DNA from: Neisseriaceae bacterium
GTDB lineage: Bacteria; Pseudomonadota; Gammaproteobacteria; Burkholderiales; Neisseriaceae
DNA length: 5,770 nucleotides
Assembly (NCBI GenBank): GCA_017518785.1
Contig: JAFWUA010000109.1
Location: 1-5,770 of the forward strand
Direction: 5' to 3'
Shown: positions 1 to 5,351 of the stretch, in pieces
Layout: each line of letters begins with the position of its first letter
Numbering within the stretch: position 1 is the first letter of the stretch
Notes under the pieces: model-generated
The model's input: only the letters and a program-made list of their open reading frames with translations
Database searches by the model: none
What the model was told of the DNA's origin: nothing
Made by a program: the position numbers and the translations under genes

Positions 1-463
1 AGTGATGACCGATTTGAACCGTGAATATCCCGATGTTACACTTAACCATATGTATGTCGATAACGCTGCTATGCAGTTGGTGAAAAATCCCAAGCAGTTT
101 GATGTGGTGGTTACAGGCAATATTTTTGGCGATATTTTGTCTGACCAAGCGTCTATGCTGACAGGTTCAATCGGTATGTTGCCGTCTGCGTCTTTGAACG
201 AAACAGGCAAAGGCTTGTATGAACCATCTCACGGCTCGGCTCCTGATATTGCTGGGCAAAACAAAGCCAACCCACTGGCAACCATTCTCTCCGCCGCTAT
301 GTTGGTGCGTTACAGTTTGAATGATGAACAAGCCGCTTGCCGTATCGAAAAGGCAGTCGGCAAAGTCTTACAACAAGGCTACCGCACCGCCGACATTGCC
401 GAAACAGGTATGAAGATTGTGTCGTGTAGCGAAATGGGGGACGCAGTGATTAACGCAATGTGA
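1..463 (+). CDS. leuB: 3-isopropylmalate dehydrogenase, C-terminal part (5' end outside window)
   Basis: LeuB oxidises and decarboxylates 3-isopropylmalate to 2-oxoisocaproate with NAD+, the third step of cytosolic leucine biosynthesis. The open frame already runs at base 2 and ends at TGA 461-463. It gives 153 residues, a bit under half of a usual protein of about 355 residues. Visible family hallmarks are HMYVDNAAMQLV, the isocitrate/isopropylmalate dehydrogenase signature TGNIFGDILSDQASMLTGSIG, and the cofactor-side motif EPSHGSAPDIAGQNKANP. The aspartates of YVDN (codon 59-61) and of FGDILSD (codons 131-133 and 143-145) match the Mg2+/substrate-binding aspartates of the family. The catalytic Tyr and Lys lie upstream, outside the window. 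The GTG at 2 and ATG at 5 are internal codons, not starts, because the upstream half of the enzyme is required. No frameshift or missing motif is visible. A terminator follows directly, so leuB ends its transcript. Confidence 0.96.
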   Translation, partial: VMTDLNREYPDVTLNHMYVDNAAMQLVKNPKQFDVVVTGNIFGDILSDQASMLTGSIGMLPSASLNETGKGLYEPSHGSAPDIAGQNKANPLATILSAAMLVRYSLNDEQAACRIEKAVGKVLQQGYRTADIAETGMKIVSCSEMGDAVINAM

Positions 464-473
464 TTGATTGATT

Positions 474-505
474 AAAAACGCTTATCTTAACGATAGGCGT
501 TTTTT
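474..505 (+). terminator. Rho-independent terminator of leuB
   Basis: A 13-bp stem pairs 474-486 (AAAAACGCTTATC) with 492-504 (GATAGGCGTTTTT), with one G-T wobble. It has a 5-nt loop and a run of T on the right. It lies 10 bases after the leuB stop, and the A run on the left could also let it act on the minus strand. Confidence 0.9.
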
Positions 506-511
506 GTATTC

Positions 512-523
512 AGGCTGCCTGAA
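512..523 (+). other. DNA uptake sequence, Simonsiella-type dialect (AG-simDUS)
   Basis: The exact 12-mer AGGCTGCCTGAA is present. From memory this is the DNA uptake sequence dialect of Simonsiella within the Neisseriaceae, where such words bind the minor pilin ComP and promote uptake of related DNA during transformation. It sits just downstream of the leuB terminator, a usual place for these words. Its flanks also form a small inverted repeat (AGGCT at 512-516 with AGCCT at 524-528). It is the only exact copy I found in the window. Confidence 0.75.
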
Positions 524-581
524 AGCCTATATTTATCCATTCCGCAATGCAAAAAGATATTATATATTTCAAAAAATAGGA

Positions 582-587
582 TATAAT
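582..587 (+). promoter_or_regulatory. Possible -10 box (TATAAT) upstream of the transporter
   Basis: A perfect TATAAT lies in a very AT-rich tract. The hexamer 17 bp upstream (559-564, ATTATA) is a poor -35, so only the -10 supports this. If used, the transporter would have a leader of about 400 bases. A TTGACC at 629-634 with a weak -10 near 653-658 is an alternative. Confidence 0.3.
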
Positions 588-992
588 CAAGCAGTTTGAT
601 AAAAATGAGTTTCTAACAAATTCGATTATTGACCTCGTTTGTGGCAAGTTTTTTTAAATTACATTATTAAAGACTTGTAGGTTCGACAACGACAAGACAC
701 AATCTTAATCGATGTCGCCAATCACAACACTCCTACTACATAGTGTGTGGCAACTTTTCAAACGCTTTTGGATTTTTTAGAAGTAGATAGTTGTTTTAAG
801 TTTATGAAAAACAGTCATACACAACAAGCTTTTGTCTGTATCTAAAAATTATGGCAATGCAAACTTGTGATGATTAGCTTTGATGAATTGAAATGACTAA
901 TTGGGATACACAGCAGATTGTATCGAGGGGGAAAGTTGTTGGACGTAAACTGATAATTTAGTTTTCGTTTTGTGTTTTGTTTTATTTTTGGT

Positions 993-998
993 AGGAGG
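993..998 (+). promoter_or_regulatory. Shine-Dalgarno AGGAGG fixing the transporter start
   Basis: A perfect AGGAGG lies 4 bases before the ATG at 1003. The spacing is slightly short. It decides the start in favour of ATG 1003 over the in-frame TTG at 970, which would place the Shine-Dalgarno inside the coding sequence. Confidence 0.85.
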
Positions 999-1002
999 TT
1001 TT

Positions 1003-2646
1003 ATGCAGGAAAACCCTAACTTGCAAGAAGAACATGTTGAGATTTTAGAAGCGGAAGAGCATGATAATCCATTTCCCATGCGTGGTTTGATTATCATCGC
1101 TGTTGCCGCTTTGGTATCTTTTGTTTTTTATAAAATGTTGGGCAGTTGGTTGCCCGATTCGGAAATCGTCAATGCCAATACTCGTAAGGGTTTGGCTTTA
1201 TTGCTGTTCATTGCAACGCTGTGGCTTACAGAAGCCGTACATATTTCCATTACTTCATTATTGGTACCGATTGTAGCCATATTGATTGGTATGGGACAAA
1301 ATACTTATGTTACGGACGAAGTAACAAAAGAACTTTTATCTATTAAAAGTGTCAGTGGGTTAAGCATTAAAGCAGCGATGGCTTCATTTGCAGATCCCAT
1401 TATTTACACCTTCTTTGGTGGTTTTGCATTGGCAACGGCATTGCACATTCAAAAATTGGATAAAAAAATCGCCTTGTGGCTAATTTCCTTATCTGGTAAT
1501 CGTTTGGGTGTGTCGGCAATTTTGATTTGTATTGCAACTGCCGCATTATCTATGTGGGTATCGAATACCGCAACTGCAGCGATGATGTTGCCTTTGGCAC
1601 TGGGCATTTTAGCCAATATCGATATGGAAAAAGACCGCAACACCGTGGTATTTATATTATTGGGTATTGCCTATTCTGCATCTATTGGTGGTTTAGGTAC
1701 TTTGGTGGGTTCGCCACCAAACGCTATTGCAGCCAAAGCATTGGACTATGATTTTGCTCAATGGATGAAAGTGGGCTTGCCGATTATGCTGATTCTATTG
1801 CCTTTAATGTTGGCATGTATGTATGTGGTATTCCGCCCCAAACTCAATCAAAAAATCGAAGTGAAAGCCGAAAACATTCCTTGGAATCGCACTCGTATCA
1901 TGACGATTATCGTTTTTGTTTGTGCTGCTTTATTGTGGATTTTTACCAAACCAACCAACGATTATTTTGTTGCGGTAGAAAGAGCGATGAATATTTGTGG
2001 TGTTACTGATAGTTCAGCATGGTTTTTGAATTTAAGCGATGAATGTCGTCAAACTATTGAAACAGTGCTTAAAGAAAACAAAGACAAAATCCCTAATCAA
2101 ACCATTTACTTACCTAAATTATCAGACGCATTTGTAGCTGTTTCTGCTGCGATTGCGATTGTTACATTAGGTTTAGCTAAATGGAAAGATATTGCCGAAA
2201 ACACAGAATGGGGCGTGTTAATTCTGTTCGGTGGCGGTTTGACTTTAAGTATGATTTTGGATAAATCTGGTGCTGCTTATGTATTAGGGAAAGCATTCGC
2301 AGGCGTATTTGCAGGTATTCCAACATGGATACTAATGGTATTAGTATCCGTATTTGTGATTGCGATTACCGAATTTACATCCAACACCGCGTCTGCCGCT
2401 TTGTTAGTGCCAGTATTTGGAGCAATTGCCGCACAAATGGGTTTGCCAAAAGAAACTTTGGTAATCATCATCGGTATTGGTGCATCTTGTGCATTCGTGA
2501 TGCCCGTTGCCACACCGCCAAATGCCATTGTGTTTGGTACAGGCAAAATCCGCCAAATGGAAATGGTTAAATGCGGTTTGATTTTGGCGATTCTGTCTGC
2601 CATCGTTTTGGGTACTTACATCTACTTTGCTTACCCAAGCCAATAA
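1003..2646 (+). CDS. DASS/SLC13-family (divalent anion:Na+ symporter) inner-membrane transporter
   Basis: The product is a 547-residue polytopic inner-membrane protein of the DASS family (INDY/SLC13), which usually imports C4-dicarboxylates, citrate or sulfate with Na+. Both diagnostic repeats are present. The first half has SNT at 187-189 (SNTATAAMMLP) and GSPPNA at 236-241. The second half has TSNT at 459-462 (TSNTASAALLVP) and ATPPNAIVFGTG at 503-514. In characterised members these SNT and PPN loops bind Na+ and the carboxylates. Hydrophobic segments fill the rest. The acidic N-terminus (residues 7-21) precedes the first membrane segment (about 28-44). It is longer than the compact VcINDY type (about 460 residues) because of the N-terminal tail, a segment at about 100-125, and a hydrophilic stretch of about 55 residues at 317-373 with Cys332 and Cys348. 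Substrate cannot be told from sequence alone. It appears monocistronic, with its own terminator downstream. Start chosen from the AGGAGG. Confidence 0.9.
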   Translation: MQENPNLQEEHVEILEAEEHDNPFPMRGLIIIAVAALVSFVFYKMLGSWLPDSEIVNANTRKGLALLLFIATLWLTEAVHISITSLLVPIVAILIGMGQNTYVTDEVTKELLSIKSVSGLSIKAAMASFADPIIYTFFGGFALATALHIQKLDKKIALWLISLSGNRLGVSAILICIATAALSMWVSNTATAAMMLPLALGILANIDMEKDRNTVVFILLGIAYSASIGGLGTLVGSPPNAIAAKALDYDFAQWMKVGLPIMLILLPLMLACMYVVFRPKLNQKIEVKAENIPWNRTRIMTIIVFVCAALLWIFTKPTNDYFVAVERAMNICGVTDSSAWFLNLSDECRQTIETVLKENKDKIPNQTIYLPKLSDAFVAVSAAIAIVTLGLAKWKDIAENTEWGVLILFGGGLTLSMILDKSGAAYVLGKAFAGVFAGIPTWILMVLVSVFVIAITEFTSNTASAALLVPVFGAIAAQMGLPKETLVIIIGIGASCAFVMPVATPPNAIVFGTGKIRQMEMVKCGLILAILSAIVLGTYIYFAYPSQ

Positions 2647-2658
2647 TTGTTTTTACCG

Positions 2659-2691
2659 AAAAAACAGCTCCATTATGGAGCTGTTTTTTTT
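2659..2691 (+). terminator. Rho-independent terminator of the transporter gene
   Basis: The core stem CAGCTCCA / TGGAGCTG has a TTA loop and is extended by A6 paired with T6. It ends in eight T (2684-2691) and begins 12 bases after the stop codon. The A run on the left makes it plausibly bidirectional. Confidence 0.93.
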
Positions 2692-2709
2692 ATTGAGTTA
2701 TTGTAAGAT

Positions 2710-2756
2710 AAAAAGTCTGCCGGAAGGTTGTTTGTATGTTTTTCCGGCAGATTTTT
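2710..2756. terminator. Bidirectional terminator made of an inverted pair of the uptake-like word TCTGCCGGAA
   Basis: A perfect 10-bp inverted repeat pairs TCTGCCGGAA at 2716-2725 with TTCCGGCAGA at 2742-2751. The loop is 16 nt. TTTTT follows on the plus strand (2752-2756), and AAAAA at 2710-2714 gives a U-tract on the minus strand. It starts four bases beyond the rluE stop codon, so on the minus strand it ends the hydrolase-rluE transcript. On the plus strand it backs up the transporter terminator. In Neisseria, inverted pairs of uptake sequences commonly double as terminators. The word here is a two-base variant of the Simonsiella-type word. Confidence 0.85.
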
Positions 2757-3309
2757 AGAATACATCATTTGTATTAATCTGACAAAATTCACCCACAGAT
2801 AGAGATAAATCAAATAAAGACAATTTACCTATTCCAACACGAATTAAACGCAAACATGGGAAACCTACTTTGGCACACATACGGCGTACTTGACGATTTT
2901 TTCCTTCGCTAATTTTAATTTCCAACCAAGAATCTGGTATGGTTTTGCGGAAGCGAATTGGTGGGGTGCGTTGCCACAATATCGTGGGTTCATCGATAAT
3001 TTTTGCTTGTGCTGGACGTGCTATAAAATCACCTAAATCCATAGTCTGCCGGAAAGGTATCAAATCATTATTACTCGGTATTCCCTCAACTTGTGCCCAA
3101 TAAGTTTTTTGTAAATGATGATTAGGTTGAGTGATTCTATTTTGCAGGCTACCGTCATCGGTAAGTAAGAGTAAGCCTTCGCTATCAGTATCCAATCTGC
3201 CTGCTGGATAAATACGAGGTATATTTATATAGTCTTTAAGGGTAGGGTGTTTGTTGTCTTGCGAAAATTGGCAGATTACACCGTATGGTTTATTAAAGGC
3301 AATCAACAT
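2755..3309 (-). CDS. rluE: 23S rRNA pseudouridine synthase, RluE-like (RsuA family)
   Basis: RluE converts a single uridine in domain V of 23S rRNA (U2457 in E. coli) to pseudouridine. The 184-residue protein has FNKPYGVICQF at 5-15 and the catalytic motif PAGRLDTDSEGLLLLTDDG at 35-53, with nucleophile Asp40. RluE-typical RTPPIRFRKTIPDSWLE lies at 114-130 and EGKNRQVRRM at 135-144. It has no N-terminal S4 RNA-binding domain, as in E. coli RluE. RluB, RluF and RsuA do carry one, which favours RluE. The ATG at 3309-3307 lies one base after the stop of the upstream hydrolase gene, so translation is probably coupled. A purine-rich GAAGAAG inside the end of that gene can serve as Shine-Dalgarno. 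The gene contains one copy of the uptake-like word at 3043-3054. It is complete, with no anomalies. Confidence 0.93.
   Translation of the reverse strand: MLIAFNKPYGVICQFSQDNKHPTLKDYINIPRIYPAGRLDTDSEGLLLLTDDGSLQNRITQPNHHLQKTYWAQVEGIPSNNDLIPFRQTMDLGDFIARPAQAKIIDEPTILWQRTPPIRFRKTIPDSWLEIKISEGKNRQVRRMCAKVGFPCLRLIRVGIGKLSLFDLSLSVGEFCQINTNDVF
3043..3054 (+). repeat. Uptake-like 12-mer AGTCTGCCGGAA inside rluE
   Basis: This is the same 12-mer as at 2714-2725. It differs from AGGCTGCCTGAA at positions 3 and 9. Read on the minus strand it encodes Phe-Arg-Gln-Thr (residues 86-89 of RluE), so it is tolerated within a coding sequence. Confidence 0.6.
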
Positions 3310-3310
3310 G

Positions 3311-4474
3311 TTATTTTACTTCTTCCCACCAATTTTGAGTTGTATATTCACCGTTAAATGGCACAATTTCGCCGATTTTTGGAGTAACGAGATGCACTTT
3401 TTGTGTACTTTTTTGATAAATTGCCCATAAATCTTTCATAGGAGTATCCCAAGTGTGGTAAGAAATTTTATATTTGGAATTGTGTACCGGAAACAAAGAC
3501 ACCGCTTTTAAGTCCAAAGCCGCAGACAAAGTTTGTTCTGGAAAGGAATGAATTTCACACCAACCCATATCATATTGTCCATTTTCTAAAAATGCCAAAT
3601 CTATTTTTTGATATTTTTCACCAATTTCTTTGAAATGTTTACCATAACCGCTATCACCGCCTATGTAGATTTTTTTATCATTGTAATGTAGCAAATATGA
3701 AGCCCATAATGATTTGTTTTTATTAAACATGCCACGACCAGAAAAATGACGAGCAGTGTGAGTATCTATACTGAAAACGTCATCAATTTGGATATTATCA
3801 CCCCAATCGACTTGGGTGATAATATCCTGTGAAAAACCAAAATGTTTTAAGTATTTACCAACTCCAAGCGGTGTTATTATCCGATGCACGTTTTTGTGTT
3901 TGGCAATTTTTTTGAGGGTTCTTTTACCCAAATGATCGTAATGGTCGTGTGTAATCAACAATAAATCAATCGTTTGAGGGATATCATCAAGTGAAAAATT
4001 GCCTGTCCCCTTGAATGGAGTGTTGATAAATGGCACGGGAGAGGCGGCTTCGTTATCAATCAATGGGTCAATCAAAATATTTTTGCCGCCCAAATGAAGC
4101 AAATAAGATGAATGTCCATACCACAGCACAAAATCATCGTTAGGAGTGTTTTTAACTTCGCCCAAACTGCTCATTGAACGTTGTTTCAGTGCTCCTAAAA
4201 CCACTGGTACATTTTGTGGCTTGTCAGGATTTAAAAACAATTCATACATAATGCGAAAAGGTGAACGTTTTTCTTTGTCGCCTTTTTCAATCGAAAAAAG
4301 CTCGGTAGTAGGTTCAATATTCCTTGCTCTACCGTTGGCATCAAAATTTGGAGATTGAGCTATTCTATTCTTTGTATCAGGCAATTCTCTAACTAACCAG
4401 CCTTCGGTTTCACATAGCAAATATAGTGTTGATAGCACAATAATTAGAAAAAAATACATCACTTTACGTTTCAT
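3311..4474 (-). CDS. Membrane-anchored metallo-beta-lactamase-fold hydrolase (NAPE-PLD/RomA-like)
   Basis: The 387-residue protein has a positively charged, hydrophobic N-terminus (MKRK, then about residues 6-20), so the catalytic part is probably outside the inner membrane. Cys21 follows LYLL, a poor lipobox, so an uncleaved anchor is likelier than a lipoprotein. The metal-binding set is complete: HDHYDH at 176-181 (His176, His178, Asp180, His181), His243 in ARHFSGRG, Asp274 in GGDSGYG, and His331 in FPVHNSKYK. GHSSYLLHLGG at 120-130 is also typical. Ligand spacing and the HFSGRG...N..LWASY block match the NAPE-specific phospholipase D group (Lactamase_B_2), often annotated in bacteria as RomA or UlaG-like. 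Likely a two-zinc phosphodiesterase or phospholipase, but the substrate is unknown. It is the first gene of a unit with rluE, one base apart. ATG 4474-4472 is chosen as the longest sensible start. No good Shine-Dalgarno precedes it, and Met6 is an alternative. Confidence 0.85.
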   Translation of the reverse strand: MKRKVMYFFLIIVLSTLYLLCETEGWLVRELPDTKNRIAQSPNFDANGRARNIEPTTELFSIEKGDKEKRSPFRIMYELFLNPDKPQNVPVVLGALKQRSMSSLGEVKNTPNDDFVLWYGHSSYLLHLGGKNILIDPLIDNEAASPVPFINTPFKGTGNFSLDDIPQTIDLLLITHDHYDHLGKRTLKKIAKHKNVHRIITPLGVGKYLKHFGFSQDIITQVDWGDNIQIDDVFSIDTHTARHFSGRGMFNKNKSLWASYLLHYNDKKIYIGGDSGYGKHFKEIGEKYQKIDLAFLENGQYDMGWCEIHSFPEQTLSAALDLKAVSLFPVHNSKYKISYHTWDTPMKDLWAIYQKSTQKVHLVTPKIGEIVPFNGEYTTQNWWEEVK

Positions 4475-4543
4475 TTCAAATACAGGCGATTTATATTCGA
4501 CTTGGCATTTTAACCTAATTCAACAATTAATTTGGGTATAGAT

Positions 4544-4745
4544 AAGTAAAATACACTGCCGGAAAAGATAAAACACACTGCCGGAAAAGATAAAACACAC
4601 TGCCGGAAAAGATAAAACACTCTGCCGGAAAAGTTAAAACACACTGCCGGAAAGTTAAAACACACTGCCGGAAAGTTAAAACACACTGCCGGAAAGTTAA
4701 AACATACTGCCGGAAAGTTTAAACACACTGCCGGAAAGTTAAAAC
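4544..4745. repeat. Tandem array: nine 21/22-bp units with core CTGCCGGAA
   Basis: The core CTGCCGGAA occurs nine times in the same orientation, starting at 4556, 4578, 4600, 4622, 4644, 4665, 4686, 4707 and 4728. The linker between cores is AAG(A/T)TAAAACACA in the first four units (22 bp) and AGTTAAAACACA in the next four (21 bp). The last unit is partial and ends near 4745. A degenerate half-unit lies at 4544-4555. Linker changes are few: T at 4621, T at 4705, T at 4720. The core is invariant in all nine. The array sits between the divergent hydrolase-rluE and rimP-nusA units. A minus-strand frame through it (4728 to 4510) gives heptads FPAVCFN, but this is a by-product of the 21-bp period. 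Its role is unknown: a protein-binding cluster, uptake-related repeats or a variable-number tandem repeat are possible. Confidence 0.97.
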
Positions 4746-4802
4746 TATCAAAATTTGAGTTATGCCTAAAGTTTCAAAATAGTAGAATTAAAAAAATAAT
4801 CA

Positions 4803-4831
4803 TTTAATTTGCATCAAATTTAGTGTATAAT
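4803..4831 (+). promoter_or_regulatory. Likely promoter of rimP-nusA
   Basis: A perfect -10 TATAAT at 4826-4831 is preceded, 17 bp upstream, by TTTAAT (4803-4808), a weak -35 with three matches to consensus. The surroundings are very AT-rich. Transcription would start near 4838, leaving a leader of about 57 bases before the rimP ATG. Confidence 0.6.
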
Positions 4832-4853
4832 TGGCGAGTTTTTCAGTTTCGAG

Positions 4854-4880
4854 AAATGGGCAGTTTGAGCCCATTTTTTT
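4854..4880 (+). terminator. Leader terminator (candidate attenuator) upstream of rimP
   Basis: An 8-bp perfect stem pairs AAATGGGC (4854-4861) with GCCCATTT (4869-4876). It has a 7-nt loop, and the T run lasts to 4880. It lies between the TATAAT and the rimP start, and no plus-strand gene ends upstream, so it would terminate the rimP transcript early. A second ATGGGC at 4881-4886 can pair with the same GCCCAT (4869-4874) across a T6 loop, excluding the terminator. That alternative stem would cover the only Shine-Dalgarno-like GGG (4883-4885). Confidence 0.7.
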
Positions 4881-4894
4881 ATGGGCAAATGACT

Positions 4895-5320
4895 ATGAAT
4901 ATTGAAGCATTATTAGATAAAACCCTATCAGGATTAGGGTATGAATGTGTTGATGTTGAAATGCGTTCCAACGGAACCTTGTGTGTTTTTATTGATAAGC
5001 CAGATGGGATTACTGTTGATGATTGTGCGTGTGTTAGCAATCATTTAAGTCGTTTGTTTATGGTGGAAAATGTTGATTACGAGCATTTGGAGGTGTCCAG
5101 TCCAGGCTTGGATCGAGTGTTGAAAAAGGAAAAAGATTTTGTGCGTTTCACAGGACATAAGGCAACGATTAAAACACGTTTGCCAATTGAGGGACGTAAA
5201 AAATTTATTGGTGATATTCAAGATGTTAAAGATGGCAATCTAACTCTAAATATCGATGGAAATTGCATATCCATTAAGATGGATAATATCGAAAAAGCCC
5301 GCTTGAAACCTCAATTTTAA
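4895..5320 (+). CDS. rimP: Ribosome maturation factor RimP
   Basis: RimP binds the free 30S subunit and assists its late assembly in the cytosol. The 141-residue product is full length for the family (about 140-155). The N-terminal domain (about 1-75) carries GLGYECVDVEM, FIDKPDGITVDDCACVSNHLSR and the hallmark SSPGLDR (PGLDR at 70-74). The C-terminal Sm-like domain (about 80-141) ends in NIEKARLKPQF. ATG 4895 gives MNIEALLDKTL, aligning with the start of Neisseria RimP as I remember it. ATG 4889 would add two residues. The frame extends upstream to GTG 4823, but that would put the -10 box and leader hairpin in the coding sequence. The Shine-Dalgarno is weak (GGG at 4883-4885). nusA follows after 31 bases, the conserved rimP-nusA-infB order. 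Confidence 0.95.
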   Translation: MNIEALLDKTLSGLGYECVDVEMRSNGTLCVFIDKPDGITVDDCACVSNHLSRLFMVENVDYEHLEVSSPGLDRVLKKEKDFVRFTGHKATIKTRLPIEGRKKFIGDIQDVKDGNLTLNIDGNCISIKMDNIEKARLKPQF

Positions 5321-5338
5321 TATTGCTTAAATTTTATC

Positions 5339-5343
5339 GGAGA
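5339..5343 (+). promoter_or_regulatory. Shine-Dalgarno of nusA (GGAGA)
   Basis: GGAGA lies 8 bases before the ATG at 5352, which is good spacing. It supports this start and contrasts with the weak site of rimP. Confidence 0.75.
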
Positions 5344-5351
5344 ACAAAACA

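Larger units (their letters stand above)
529..1002. other. Long AT-rich intergenic / possible long 5' leader without a convincing gene
   Basis: This stretch of about 470 bases lies between the leuB terminator region and the transporter start. No reading frame in it looks like a real protein. The longest suggestive one is a 22-codon ORF at 712-780 without a Shine-Dalgarno. Frame +3 around 742-834 is open for about 31 codons but is flanked by several stops. An imperfect 8-bp hairpin with one bulge can form between CACAACACT (about 725-733) and AGTGTGTG (742-749). A word resembling GTGGCAAGTTTTT at 641 recurs imperfectly at 747. No tRNA, known riboswitch or insertion sequence end was recognised. 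It may be a long untranslated leader of the transporter or decayed DNA. Confidence 0.4.

Noticed and set aside
712..780. 22-codon ORF starting ATGTCGCCA
   Set aside because: It has no Shine-Dalgarno, is very short and has no recognisable similarity.
681..958. Possible decayed transposase or other pseudogene in frame +3
   Set aside because: Several in-frame stops, longest open piece about 31 codons, and no recognisable motif or inverted terminal repeats.
970..1002. TTG start adding 11 residues to the transporter
   Set aside because: It would place the strong AGGAGG at 993-998 inside the gene. ATG 1003 is correctly placed behind it.
2277..2643. Minus-strand and other-frame ORFs inside the transporter gene
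   Set aside because: These are shadow frames of a strongly supported gene, with no ribosome site or motif.
4490..4512. Minus-strand promoter for the hydrolase gene (TATAAA at 4495-4490 or TAAAAT at 4512-4507)
   Set aside because: Neither has a recognisable -35 at proper spacing, and the region is AT-rich enough to give these by chance.
4510..4728. Minus-strand ORF of 72 codons with FPAVCFN heptad repeats
   Set aside because: It is a translation of the tandem repeat. It starts with GTG without a Shine-Dalgarno, and the heptads hold only through the 21-bp units and break in the 22-bp ones.
4544..4745. CRISPR array
   Set aside because: There are no variable spacers. The whole 21/22-bp unit repeats, and no cas genes are nearby.
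4823..4894. Upstream GTG start for rimP adding 24 residues
   Set aside because: The extension would run through the -10 box and the leader hairpin. RimP homologues begin at the MNIEALL position.
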